Source: Alteromonadaceae bacterium | Lineage (GTDB): Bacteria; Pseudomonadota; Gammaproteobacteria; Enterobacterales; Alteromonadaceae | Reading direction: 5' to 3' | Length of the DNA stretch: 64,000 nucleotides | Assembly (NCBI GenBank): GCA_013373625.1 | Contig: JABXHM010000003.1 | Location: 186,001-250,000 of the forward strand | Shown here: positions 47,694 through 56,864 of the stretch, in pieces | Position numbering within the stretch: the first letter of the stretch is position 1 | How the letters are laid out: each line of letters starts with the position of its first letter | Notes under the pieces: generated by a model | Database searches by the model: none | Seen by the model: the letters and a program-made list of their open reading frames with translations, nothing else | Told to the model about the DNA's origin: nothing | Made by a program: the position numbers and the translations under genes

Positions 47694-48623
47694 CTACTTA
47701 GCAGGCGGGGAGAGCAGCGCGGGCAACGGCACGCTCGCCTGACCCGGAACCCGTTCCAGTTGCCAGTGACGTTTTGCCCAGGACCAGATTTCATCAAGTG
47801 GCGCACAGCCTAACGCATCAGGTGGGGCCTGGTTAAGCAATTTAAGTGTTTCAAATAACACCGTGTTCATAGCGGCTTTATCGATGGCCGGTGCGTTTGA
47901 GGATTTACTGAGTTTGCGCTGTTGAGTATCCAGCACGATAGGTAAGTGAGCGTATTGTGGGGTGTGCAGTTGCAGGCAATTTTGCAAAAACACTTGCTGG
48001 CTGGTAAGCGGATGCAGATCGCCGCCTCTTACGATATGCGTAATGCCTAAATCAAGATCGTCGACAACCACCGCCAGATGGTAGCTAAAAATGCCGTCGG
48101 CCCGTTTTAGAATAAAATCACCCAATGATGATTGCAGGTCAATCGACGTTTCGCCTTTAAGCGCATCAGCAATGACCATGGATTGCTCTGCTTTCACACG
48201 CAGGCTGCGATTGTTACCGGGTGCAACCGCTCTGTCACGACAATAACCGTCATATACCGGGCCATATTCACCGGATTTACAGCGAGCGGTGATGATTTTT
48301 CTGGAACATTCGCACCAATACGCCTTGTGTTGCCTGAGCAATTCATCGGCAAAGTGTTGATAGCGGTTAGAATGCGCGCTTTGATAGCTAATCTGGCCAT
48401 CCCATTCAAAACCAAAACGTTCAAGGGTGTTGAGAATCGCATGCGCCGATCCTTTCACCTCGCGGGCGATATCCAGATCATCAATGCGGACAAACCATTG
48501 TCCCTGGTTTTTTCTCGCGTCAAGATAGCTGGCAGCAGCCGTCACAAAAGAGCCAAAGTGGAGGTTGCCCGACGGCGTCGGCGCAAACCTGCCTTTGTAC
48601 GTAGAGCCTTGCTTTGCTGCCAT
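47694..48623 (-). CDS. gluQ: Glutamyl-Q tRNA(Asp) synthetase GluQ
   Basis: A 309-residue GluRS-like catalytic core without anticodon-binding domain. It activates glutamate and attaches it to queuosine of tRNA-Asp. The HIGH-type motif is PTPSGNLHFGS, the KMSKS-type motif KLSKSSNAP, and a zinc site is formed by CEC and DGYC (about 101-135). RIDDLDIARE is conserved. In many gammaproteobacteria gluQ follows dksA; here it follows a GluRS gene after a 36-bp gap. Confidence 0.92.
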   Translation of the reverse strand: MAAKQGSTYKGRFAPTPSGNLHFGSFVTAAASYLDARKNQGQWFVRIDDLDIAREVKGSAHAILNTLERFGFEWDGQISYQSAHSNRYQHFADELLRQHKAYWCECSRKIITARCKSGEYGPVYDGYCRDRAVAPGNNRSLRVKAEQSMVIADALKGETSIDLQSSLGDFILKRADGIFSYHLAVVVDDLDLGITHIVRGGDLHPLTSQQVFLQNCLQLHTPQYAHLPIVLDTQQRKLSKSSNAPAIDKAAMNTVLFETLKLLNQAPPDALGCAPLDEIWSWAKRHWQLERVPGQASVPLPALLSPPAK

Positions 48624-48659
48624 TGTCTTCTCAGTTAACGGAATCTGAGCAACTCAGGA

Positions 48660-50297
48660 TTAGAGAACCTTACCAAGTCGGTTAAGCACTTCGTCTTTAC
48701 CAATTAACTGACATACCTCATGGAGACTCGGGCTGTTATTGCGGCCGGTAATAACGATACGCAAAATTAACGACGCCTCTTTCATGGTGCCATGAAAGCT
48801 CTCTGGCGCTTGCTTGTATTCCTTGTTATTCATGGCAAAGCCAGCCTCTTTGGCGATAGCCTTAAGGTTTTCAAACCAATCTTCATTGAGCTCCGCATGG
48901 GTGTAGCCATCTTTATAGAGCGACAAAAAGTTGCTGACAACTTCGCCAGGCACGCCACCGAAACGCGCGTCGTCGACCGACTCACAATATTCGAATACTT
49001 CATTAAAGAAGAAACTATATAAAGCTTTAAAGTCAGACCACTTGGTGAGATCTTTCCGGGTTCGGCCGTTGTTAAATCTGTCGGCATCAATAAAGCTCGG
49101 TATCGCGTCCCAGTGCTTAGTCATTAACGCTTCGAGTTCTTCATCGAATTGTTTGGCCCAGCTAAATACCTGCTCGCGGATCTCTTCAGCAGTCATTGTT
49201 GCCACGGTATTTGCCGACACATCATTGAGTTTAATTAGATCCACCAGCGCCCCGGAAACCTGACAATCTTCTAATAAAATCGGTAATGACAGGCTTTCTT
49301 CCACAGTGGTATTGGCCAGCTTAGAATTAGCCAAGCCTCTGAGGTAGCTCAGTACAGCGGTAGTGGGATACCCCTGTTGCATGTAATACTCAACGGAGGC
49401 TTCCGGATCTTTTCGTTTCGACAGCTTGCGACGTGATTTGCCATCCATTTTCATTAATGGCGCGATGTGCGCGTATGGAATGGGCTCAAAACCCAGAGCG
49501 TCGAAGAGTTGCGTGTGTAAAGGCACCGACGCCAGCCATTCTTCACCGCGAATAACCAGATTCACCCGCATCAGGTGATCATCCACGGCGTGCGCCATGT
49601 GATAAGTAGGTAGGCGCTCTGCATTGGCAGAGGATTTTAAAATAACTACGTCGTTAATGTTATTTTTAACTTTCGTTTTGCCACGGATTTTATCTTCAAA
49701 TACAAATGGCCCCGGCTCGCCGTTACAGCGAAAACGAATGACATACTCCTCACCATTGGCGATTCTGCGCTCAGCCTCGGCCGGGTCCATCGACTGGCAG
49801 GTCGCCCAGCGGCCGTAATAACCGGTGTCGACTTTTTCGCGACGCTGCTCATCGCTTTTTTCCTGCAGATCATGTTCGCTACAAAAACAAGGATAAGCTC
49901 TTTCTTTGCGCAGCAGTTCTTTCACAAATGAAAGATACAGGTGCTGACGTGACGATTGCTTATAAGGGCCATACTGGCCGTTGCTGTCGTCTTCGGTTGG
50001 CGCAATGTCAAAGTACGCAAAGGCCTCGTCGAAATGTTCCTGTACACCTGCCACTTCACGCTTTTTATCGGTATCTTCAATACGCACAAAGTAGGCGCCG
50101 CCAGATTGCTCTGCAACGTTCTTCGAAATCATTGCCGTATAAACGCCGCCAATATGCAGAAAGCCTGTAGGACTAGGACCAAACCGGGTAACCAATGCGT
50201 CAGCAGGCAGTTCCCTGGGTGGATATTGTTCTTCTAACTCGGTGCTGGCAGGAATAGTATCCGGAATCATCAGGGAAATTGCGTTATCAGAGTACAT
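48660..50297 (-). CDS. gltX: Atypical glutamate-tRNA ligase (GluRS), long form
   Basis: A 545-residue class I synthetase. HIGH-type motif at 39-51 (FGPSPTGFLHIGG), VRIEDTD at 71-77, zinc-type cysteines at 137, 139 and 167 (CFC and TCQSM), and KMSKS-type KLSKRKDPEAS at 291. It is about 75 residues longer than usual proteobacterial GluRS and has a 30-residue extension before the HIGH motif. It resembles forms I recall from clostridia. It charges tRNA-Glu, or is a paralogue of a normal gltX elsewhere in the genome. The gluQ gene follows. Confidence 0.85.
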   Translation of the reverse strand: MYSDNAISLMIPDTIPASTELEEQYPPRELPADALVTRFGPSPTGFLHIGGVYTAMISKNVAEQSGGAYFVRIEDTDKKREVAGVQEHFDEAFAYFDIAPTEDDSNGQYGPYKQSSRQHLYLSFVKELLRKERAYPCFCSEHDLQEKSDEQRREKVDTGYYGRWATCQSMDPAEAERRIANGEEYVIRFRCNGEPGPFVFEDKIRGKTKVKNNINDVVILKSSANAERLPTYHMAHAVDDHLMRVNLVIRGEEWLASVPLHTQLFDALGFEPIPYAHIAPLMKMDGKSRRKLSKRKDPEASVEYYMQQGYPTTAVLSYLRGLANSKLANTTVEESLSLPILLEDCQVSGALVDLIKLNDVSANTVATMTAEEIREQVFSWAKQFDEELEALMTKHWDAIPSFIDADRFNNGRTRKDLTKWSDFKALYSFFFNEVFEYCESVDDARFGGVPGEVVSNFLSLYKDGYTHAELNEDWFENLKAIAKEAGFAMNNKEYKQAPESFHGTMKEASLILRIVITGRNNSPSLHEVCQLIGKDEVLNRLGKVL

Positions 50298-50817
50298 GGA
50301 TTGCTTTATGTCCGTAGTGTCATTGCTTGCTCAGCAAGCGAGAAAAAAGTAATAATCAATTATATCTGCATATAGGTTGAGATTAAACAGTCAGCAGCCC
50401 TGATGACGGATTTACCCGGGCTCGCATGCTCAGCGGCGATATCCTCAATGGTTATAGTTGTCGATAGATACAGCGCCAGAAATTGAGCGCCAGCGAACAT
50501 CATTGGTTGCCCACAGGCTGGCCGTTCAACCTTGCAGGTCGCTTCAGTAAATCAAACTATGGCTTCACATATAACACTTTCTGCGGGTATGATGACCATC
50601 TGCAACCGGCAGACGTTTTCGCGAACTAATCCGACTGTTTTTGAACGTTTCAGGCGCAAAAGTGATAACACCGGATTTAACTCAACAAAACTGACGCTGG
50701 CGCAATATCGTTTGGTATGCATAGGCCCCCTTGTTAACAAAAGCGAATAGGTGCCGGAACAACATCAATACACGCTTTTTTATTTTCATGTAGTAAAAAG
50801 GAATCTGTTGTCGCGTA
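50298..50817. other. Intergenic region without confident gene
   Basis: A 520-bp gap between divergent genes. It contains a short hairpin (GCTTGC/GCAAGC, 50327-50341) close to the GluRS start and an 8-bp direct repeat AGCGCCAG near 50470-50492. Two short opposed ORFs of 60-70 codons overlap each other at 50532-50750; neither has a ribosome binding site or a recognisable product. No RNA gene was recognised. Confidence 0.45.
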
Positions 50818-52047
50818 ATGAAGTATCTCCCGACACTACTTAACCACACATTATTACCGGTCATTGCACTTATCTTTGGCTTTACCCTAATCTCCTCCTA
50901 CCAGGTAGAAACATTATTTTGGTTGCAGGAAAAAAACTGGCTGCCGTACCCGCTGCTTGGCATTTCGGCGCTCATTGCTTCGCAATTTAATCAGAGCCGC
51001 TATTTTTATGCCTGCCTGCTTTGGTTACTTGTATTTACCAGCATAGACTCGCCAACATTACTCGCTCAGCCATTTCCACCAGGCACATTAATGCTCATGC
51101 TTTGTGGCGCAAGCAGCTTACTGATATGGCAAAAAGACAAAAGTCTGAGGCTGTCTAATTTTATCTTTACCAGCGCCTTAATTCTTGGCGTTGCCGCGGC
51201 CCTAGCCTGGGTACTCAATGCGGATTTTTTAACCGCCTTACCCATATACCAACAGAGCAGTAAAGAGTATGTGGTGTTAATGCCTGTATTGGCACAACAC
51301 TTTTCTTTACTCGAAATTTGCCTGTATGCGCTGTTTTTTGTTTCAGCGCTGGTCCGAACCTTTGTTAGCCCGAACCTGAGTCACTCTTTATTAGCGGTAT
51401 CCATGGCGAGCGTATTGATTATCGATACAAATTTTTCGCTGTTGTTACTGGCATTCGCTGCAGATCTCTTTGCACTGTTTACCCTGACGGTGGTGTTATT
51501 AAATAGCCACAAAATGGCTTTTAAAGATGAATTAACCGAGATTGCTTCGCGTCGGGCACTGATGCATTTTAGCCAATCGTTATTTAGCCATTACACAGTT
51601 GTCATGGCAGATGTGGATCATTTTAAATCGTTTAACGATAAATACGGACACGATGTTGGCGATCAGGTGCTTAAGATGGTGGCCCAGCAACTCAATAGAG
51701 TCGGTAAAGGCGGCAAAGCCTTTCGCTATGGCGGCGAAGAATTTACGTTAATTTTTCCCGGAAAGAGCCCTGAACAAGTGATTGAAACCGTTGATGCATT
51801 GCGAGAAAGCATCGCCCAATACCCGTTGGTCATTCGTCAGCCAGACCGCCCAAAACGTAAGCCTAAGGCTGGCGCACAAGCTAAACCCACTAAGCCAACA
51901 AGCAGCAGAAAAACGGTTAACGTAACGATGAGTTTTGGTGTCGCAGTCAAAAATAAACAAAACAGTTTCGACCAGGCAATGAAACAGGCCGACGTAGCCC
52001 TCTACAAAGCGAAAAAAGCAGGCAGAAACAACGTTAAAACGGCATAG
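50818..52047 (+). CDS. Membrane diguanylate cyclase (GGDEF)
   Basis: A 409-residue protein with seven to eight hydrophobic helices in the first 235 residues, then a GGDEF domain. DELTEIASRRALM opens the domain, and the active site is FRYGGEEF at 302-309. The Mg-binding ADVDHFKSFNDKYGHDVGD is complete, so it should make c-di-GMP. The RxxD inhibitory site before GGEEF is absent (VGKG instead). A basic, Pro/Lys-rich insert (about 340-364, including RPKRKPKAGAQAKPTKPT) interrupts the domain before MSFGVA. Its targets are unknown. Confidence 0.92.
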   Translation: MKYLPTLLNHTLLPVIALIFGFTLISSYQVETLFWLQEKNWLPYPLLGISALIASQFNQSRYFYACLLWLLVFTSIDSPTLLAQPFPPGTLMLMLCGASSLLIWQKDKSLRLSNFIFTSALILGVAAALAWVLNADFLTALPIYQQSSKEYVVLMPVLAQHFSLLEICLYALFFVSALVRTFVSPNLSHSLLAVSMASVLIIDTNFSLLLLAFAADLFALFTLTVVLLNSHKMAFKDELTEIASRRALMHFSQSLFSHYTVVMADVDHFKSFNDKYGHDVGDQVLKMVAQQLNRVGKGGKAFRYGGEEFTLIFPGKSPEQVIETVDALRESIAQYPLVIRQPDRPKRKPKAGAQAKPTKPTSSRKTVNVTMSFGVAVKNKQNSFDQAMKQADVALYKAKKAGRNNVKTA

Positions 52048-52176
52048 CTACATTCCGTTCGGAGTAACTGCAAGCAGTTGGCCTGCAACGTAGTACCCAG
52101 ACGCACGCAGGAAACTGTAAAATGTAAAAGAAGCAATTATAGACTACTCCGTGGGGCTGAAACCATCCAGACGATA

Positions 52177-53901
52177 TTATTGCTGAGCTTCCAGCGTCAG
52201 ATACGGTTTCAGTCTTTGTGTTTGCGCCAAACACTTTATTTCGGCAACAGTTTTCTTATTTCTGTCTTGCAAGGTTATCCCTTCACCACGCTCACATTTA
52301 GCTTCAAATGAGCGGTATACACTAATGCCTTCTTTAAAAATGTCTGACCCGTCGACAAACTGAACTTCCATACTTTGTTCAAATGCTGAACAGCCATCAA
52401 GTGGGTATGTTTTTAAATAGTCATCATAGCGAGTAAAACTGATACGCTTGTTACAGTGCGAGCTCATCAGGTTACGCATAACTTGTATTCCCCAGTGCCT
52501 GACAATTGATATTGGGTAATCTTCTGAGTACTGAGTTGATATTGTTGAACCTTCAAACCACGAAGCGACTTCCTTTTGATTGTCTAAATCAGCGGTACTG
52601 CTAAATCTATCAAATGCCAATGACAACTCTGTTGATCCGATGAGGCTGCTTAATGCGTCTAAATAATCCTGTTGGTTATAGGTTCTGTCTTCAATGTTTG
52701 CATCAAAAATATGCTTCCAGACATCAAAAACAGTTTTACCTGAATTGCTTGCATTAACAGCAGCATGACTTGCCAACCCCATTGCTGCCCCGCAGTTATA
52801 GTAACTTCTGTATCTCCATAGCTTTGCTGATTGCTCCAGAGGTTCCTTACCTTTGTTTAAGAAACAGCTATTCGCAGCGTCTTCGAACTTTTGGATCATC
52901 TGCTCATAACTTATTAAGCCGAACTCCATCATTGCAATGTTGGCAAACGTATCTGCCCCACCCTCATGCATCCAAGCATGGTTTTGTTCATCATAAGCAA
53001 ACATTTGCACATTCCAAAAATGGGCAGCTTCATGAGCTAAAAAGTGAAATAGCAAATTGTACTGTTGTTCGTTTGGAGCATTCCAATGCTTCCCAGTTAT
53101 AGTGAGTTGCACTAAACCATTTAATGTTCCACCACTGTAATGCAAATAATCAGCGTCCACCTGGTTATAATTGAAAAAGACGATTGGTTTGAAATTTAAG
53201 GGGTGGCCTGTTTTTTTCTCATAAAACGCAAAAAGTTCTGGCAAATATTTTTTGGTTTTATGCCAGGCCCACTCAGGTAAATCAGGGTCTACCAGAGCAA
53301 TCATATTCGCATTTTCAATCGGTTTTATATTCCCGAAGTAAACATAGGTTCCCTCACCTTCCAGAGTCCACTGGGCATTATTCCTATAGGTTTTCCCGAG
53401 GAAAACTATATTTTGATTCGGACTATAAAAATGAAATTTTGTCCCTTTAAATGAAGCCCCGATAGGACTAACAGCCGCATCTTCAATCAGGTTGGCGTCA
53501 AGCGCTAAATGATTGGTGTAAAGCAGTACGCTGCCGTCAGTGTATTTTAGATTAGGTGTGTAGTCTTTATGAATAACGTCATACTGTGAGGTAAATTCAA
53601 TATTTAATGAATCGAATGTACTGCCATCAACACTTTTTATTAGCTGTACATTTTCCTCTTGCTCCCACTTAAATTTAGACTCATCTATTTTATAGAGCTT
53701 TCGTCGATCAAAGTTACTTTGCCGACTAAAGGCGACATGCTCGACAGCAATCGGCAGTTCATAATTAACGTTCCATGAATCAGAATTCTGCTGATAGTGC
53801 ACGCGAATTTGGAGCTGATAATCTTTATCTGATGCAGCAACATTTAAAGAGAAAACAACGATCAGTGTGATGAAAATCCTATGAGTAAATCCATAAATCA
53901 T
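52177..53901 (-). CDS. Secreted M1-type zinc metallopeptidase-like protein
   Basis: A 574-residue exported protein with a signal peptide of about 23 residues. The zinc motif is H290-E-A-A-H294 with E313 exactly 18 residues after the second histidine (HEXXH-X18-E, in HEGGAD), the gluzincin signature of M1 and M61 peptidases. The N-terminal 190 residues are beta-rich as in those families. A tyrosine-rich helical part follows. The GXMEN substrate motif of aminopeptidase N is not visible, so its specificity is uncertain. It lies between the cyclase gene and ssb. Confidence 0.82.
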   Translation of the reverse strand: MIYGFTHRIFITLIVVFSLNVAASDKDYQLQIRVHYQQNSDSWNVNYELPIAVEHVAFSRQSNFDRRKLYKIDESKFKWEQEENVQLIKSVDGSTFDSLNIEFTSQYDVIHKDYTPNLKYTDGSVLLYTNHLALDANLIEDAAVSPIGASFKGTKFHFYSPNQNIVFLGKTYRNNAQWTLEGEGTYVYFGNIKPIENANMIALVDPDLPEWAWHKTKKYLPELFAFYEKKTGHPLNFKPIVFFNYNQVDADYLHYSGGTLNGLVQLTITGKHWNAPNEQQYNLLFHFLAHEAAHFWNVQMFAYDEQNHAWMHEGGADTFANIAMMEFGLISYEQMIQKFEDAANSCFLNKGKEPLEQSAKLWRYRSYYNCGAAMGLASHAAVNASNSGKTVFDVWKHIFDANIEDRTYNQQDYLDALSSLIGSTELSLAFDRFSSTADLDNQKEVASWFEGSTISTQYSEDYPISIVRHWGIQVMRNLMSSHCNKRISFTRYDDYLKTYPLDGCSAFEQSMEVQFVDGSDIFKEGISVYRSFEAKCERGEGITLQDRNKKTVAEIKCLAQTQRLKPYLTLEAQQ

Positions 53902-53956
53902 TATTATTCATTCCTTTAAATAATTTTTCTCTTCGATACTAATCGGTTTAAACAAA

Positions 53957-53984
53957 ATAAAAAACCCGCTGGATGAGCGGGCTT
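53957..53984 (-). terminator. Rho-independent terminator of ssb
   Basis: On the minus strand CCCGCT and AGCGGG pair around a 5-nt loop and are followed by six T. It lies about 40 nt after the ssb stop. Confidence 0.88.
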
Positions 53985-54021
53985 CTTATGGTTTGTTAAG
54001 CATTTTTCAATTTGTTACTCA

Positions 54022-54600
54022 TCAGAACGGAATATCGTCATCAAAGTCGAAGTCTGGCTCAGCCATTGGAGGCTTTTGCGGGTTTTGTCCGCCACTACCG
54101 CCTTGCGGGCGCTGAGCAGGTTGTTGATAACCACCACCCTGGTTGCCGCCCTGATTACCACCGTAGTTCTGGTTATTACCATAACCGCCACCCTGAGGTG
54201 CATTCTGCTGGCCGCCCTGAGGACGTTGTTGATAGCCACCACCCTGGCCGCCCTGTCCACCGTCACGACCGCCTAACATTTGCATTTGGTCTACGATGAT
54301 TTCAGTTGTATAGCGATCCTGGCCCTGCTGATCCTGCCATTTACGGGTTTGCAACTTACCTTCTACGTAAATCTGTGAGCCTTTTTTCAGGTACTCGCCA
54401 GCAACTTCCGCCAGGCGACGATACATCGTTAAACGATGCCATTCGGTACGTTCCTGCATCTGACCTTGTTGATCTTTCCAGCTTTCACTGGTTGCCAGGC
54501 TCAGGTTGGCAACGGCGTTGCCGTTGGGCATGTAACGTACTTCCGGGTCGTTACCTAGGTTCCCGACCAAGATGACTTTGTTAACGCCTCGAGTTGCCAT
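54022..54600 (-). CDS. ssb: Single-stranded DNA-binding protein
   Basis: A 192-residue SSB. The OB-fold (1-112) begins [20 protein letters not shown] and contains ESWKDQQG and [12 protein letters not shown] Gly/Gln-rich disordered linker (about 113-175) follows. The C-terminal tip [10 protein letters not shown] binds partner proteins. It forms a tetramer on single-stranded DNA in replication and repair. In enterics ssb is divergent from uvrA; here the neighbour is a sugar symporter. Confidence 0.98.
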   Translation of the reverse strand: MATRGVNKVILVGNLGNDPEVRYMPNGNAVANLSLATSESWKDQQGQMQERTEWHRLTMYRRLAEVAGEYLKKGSQIYVEGKLQTRKWQDQQGQDRYTTEIIVDQMQMLGGRDGGQGGQGGGYQQRPQGGQQNAPQGGGYGNNQNYGGNQGGNQGGGYQQPAQRPQGGSGGQNPQKPPMAEPDFDFDDDIPF

Positions 54601-54854
54601 GGATGTCTCCTAAAATCTGTTCACGCTTATATATAGCTGTATATACACAGCGCCTGATGCGCCGCAACGTCTTATACCAAAGCTTGCCAGTATAACGCAT
54701 TTTTTGCGTCTGCTCAGCGCCTTTTTAAGCTTTGGCTAAATTAGTGTGTTATAGCGCTACGCAACGTGGATTAGTTCGCTTTCAGGCTAACGTAATTGGT
54801 CTGGTAATAAACCTGAACAAGCGGATTGATTATCATACATTGAGTACTGGCCAA
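54601..54854. promoter_or_regulatory. ssb upstream region
   Basis: About 250 bp between ssb and the terminator of the SSS gene. It contains CTGTATATACACAG at 54637-54650, a LexA-like palindrome that is 2 bp shorter than the normal CTG-N10-CAG. The ssb promoter must lie here. No gene was seen. Confidence 0.4.
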
Positions 54855-54885
54855 TAAAAAAGCCCTGTCACGGTTAACAGGGCTT
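54855..54885 (-). terminator. Rho-independent terminator of the SSS symporter gene
   Basis: AAGCCCTGT and ACAGGGCTT form a perfect 9-bp stem with an 8-nt loop, followed by a T-run on the minus strand. Confidence 0.88.
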
Positions 54886-54916
54886 ACTCTTTAAGTCCGT
54901 TTGTTTACCGGCAGCG

Positions 54917-56479
54917 TTACCACCAGGTGATGTAAAACGCAGCCACTACAATAATGACTGCGAGCGAGGCAACGTTAAAGCCTGGCTTGGTAGAGAACTC
55001 GATTTCTTTAAGTTCAATCGCCTGAGGGTGATCGCCTTTGCCTTCAAACAGTGATATCGCTACAGCCAGTCCGACACACAGTAAAAACACAACGCCTACA
55101 CGGTCCATAAAGGGAAGCTCTGGCAACAACAGTTTAAATGCCAGGCTGAACACTGCAGAGCCTACAGCTGCAACCAAACCCGCCGTAGCGGTGGTTTTCT
55201 TCCAGAACATACCCAGCGCAAACAACGCTACAATCCCCGGCGTAAAGAAACCGGTAAATTCCTGAATATACTGGAACGCCTGATCAAACTGACCTAATAA
55301 TGGCTTAGCCGCAAGCATGGCAATGACAAGCGCTAAAAAGCTGACAATACGGCCCACTTTTACATAATGGTGCTGGCTTTTGTCCGGGTGTTTGTCTTTG
55401 TAAATATCCATAGTAAAGATAGTCGACACACTGTTAGTCATAGACGCCAGTGACGACACAATCGCAGCCACCAACGCCGCAAAGATAATGCCTTTTAAAC
55501 CAACCGGCATAAGTGTCATTAACGACGGATACGCTTGGTCAGCTTTGTCGAGGCCGGGTACCAACAGTACAGCGGCAATGCCTGGCAACACCACAATCAG
55601 CGGCATAAGTACTTTTAAGAATGCGGCAAATACAATCCCTTTTTGAGCTTCACTCACGCTTTTCGCAGCCAGTGTGCGTTGAATAATATACTGGTTAAAA
55701 CCCCAATAGCTGAGATTCATTATCCACAGCCCGCCAATGAGTACCGATAAGCCCGGCAAATCCATGTAATGAGGGTTATCTTCACTCAGAATCATGTCGA
55801 ATTTACCTGGCAATTCGCTGGTGACGGTAGCAAAGCCAGCCAGTACACCATTGCCATCGCCAATCAGATTGAGCGCGGTATACGACAAAAATAATCCGCC
55901 AAACACCAACAGTACTACCTGGATAATGTCCGTCATGGCAACCGCTTTTAAGCCACCATAAAGTGAATAGGCCAGCGAGAATAAACCAAGGAAAATCATG
56001 CCGTACATTAAATCAATACCCGCAATCGTGTTAATGGCCAATGCACCCAGCCACAATACCGCGGTGAGGTTCACAAACACATAAACGCCAAGCCAGAACA
56101 CGGCCATAACCTTGCGTACACGGTGGTCATAGCGCTGCTCAAGGAACTGCGGCATGGTATAGATTTTATGTTTAAGGAAGATTGGCAAAAAGTATTTACC
56201 AACGATGATCAGCGTTATAGCCGCCATCCATTCGTATGAAGCGATAGCCAGACCAACCATATAACCAGAGCCGGACATACCAATAATTTGCTCAGCGGAT
56301 ATATTCGCAGCAATAAGGGATGCCCCGATTGCCCACCATGGCAAACTGGAACCAGCGAGGAAGTAGTCATTGGTGTCTTTCTCGTGACCTTTTTCTTCAC
56401 GTGATACCCACCATGCAATGCTGATTAAAGCAATAACATAGACTGCAAACAGCACTATATCGAGTGTTTCTATTTTCAT
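54917..56479 (-). CDS. SSS-family sodium/sugar symporter 1
   Basis: A 520-residue transporter with about 14 hydrophobic helices, like vSGLT. The sodium-site region reads AANISAEQIIGMSGSGY, followed by KIYTMPQFLEQRY and WGFNQYIIQRTLAAKS, all SGLT signatures. It imports a sugar or sugar acid with sodium. It is homologous to the symporter at 61589. Genes for a lactonase, a dehydrogenase and a FadR regulator lie nearby, so the substrate is probably an aldose or galactoside product. Its upstream region carries a dyad. Confidence 0.92.
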   Translation of the reverse strand: MKIETLDIVLFAVYVIALISIAWWVSREEKGHEKDTNDYFLAGSSLPWWAIGASLIAANISAEQIIGMSGSGYMVGLAIASYEWMAAITLIIVGKYFLPIFLKHKIYTMPQFLEQRYDHRVRKVMAVFWLGVYVFVNLTAVLWLGALAINTIAGIDLMYGMIFLGLFSLAYSLYGGLKAVAMTDIIQVVLLVFGGLFLSYTALNLIGDGNGVLAGFATVTSELPGKFDMILSEDNPHYMDLPGLSVLIGGLWIMNLSYWGFNQYIIQRTLAAKSVSEAQKGIVFAAFLKVLMPLIVVLPGIAAVLLVPGLDKADQAYPSLMTLMPVGLKGIIFAALVAAIVSSLASMTNSVSTIFTMDIYKDKHPDKSQHHYVKVGRIVSFLALVIAMLAAKPLLGQFDQAFQYIQEFTGFFTPGIVALFALGMFWKKTTATAGLVAAVGSAVFSLAFKLLLPELPFMDRVGVVFLLCVGLAVAISLFEGKGDHPQAIELKEIEFSTKPGFNVASLAVIIVVAAFYITWW

Positions 56480-56864
56480 TTTGCGCCCTAAATTATTGTA
56501 ATTTTAATACGTAACAAAATTACTTTTTTACACAATTTACACAAACGCCGCCTAATCTGGCGTATAATTGTAAAAGACATGTTTCAACCCACGAATCGCA
56601 TGATACTGGTGATTGACCAGTTTAGTCACCCCCAAAATCACATTTTTTAGTAATAAAACAACAACACAGTAAAAATCGTCAAAGTTATGGCAACGGCTCA
56701 ACAGCTAAAAAGAGCAGGTCAATTGGTTCCCCAAGTGCTGTGACGAGAAATTCACCTCACGCATGTTTATAGTGATAGTTTTTGGATCGCGACAACTTTG
56801 CCGCCTGCTAACAAGGTTTTGATGTGTATAATAATGGTCTCGCTTCACGTACAGACATGTTGCC
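56480..56864. promoter_or_regulatory. Divergent promoter region with a nested dyad
   Basis: This 385-bp gap lies between the SSS gene and the YgjP-like gene. ACAATT (56532-56537) and AATTGT (56566-56571) flank an inner pair ACGCC (56545-56549) and GGCGT (56559-56563), about 55-90 bp upstream of the symporter start. It may bind a regulator. No ORF of coding quality is present. Confidence 0.45.

Noticed and set aside
50532..50750. Possible small protein of 72 residues on the plus strand (and an opposed one of 62 residues)
   Set aside because: No ribosome binding site, no recognisable motif, and both strands are open over the same stretch, which points to chance.
54637..54650. LexA (SOS) box upstream of ssb: CTGTATATACACAG
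   Set aside because: The half-sites are right but the spacing is CTG-N8-CAG, two bases shorter than the CTG-N10-CAG that LexA of gammaproteobacteria needs. It may still be a short palindrome of another kind.
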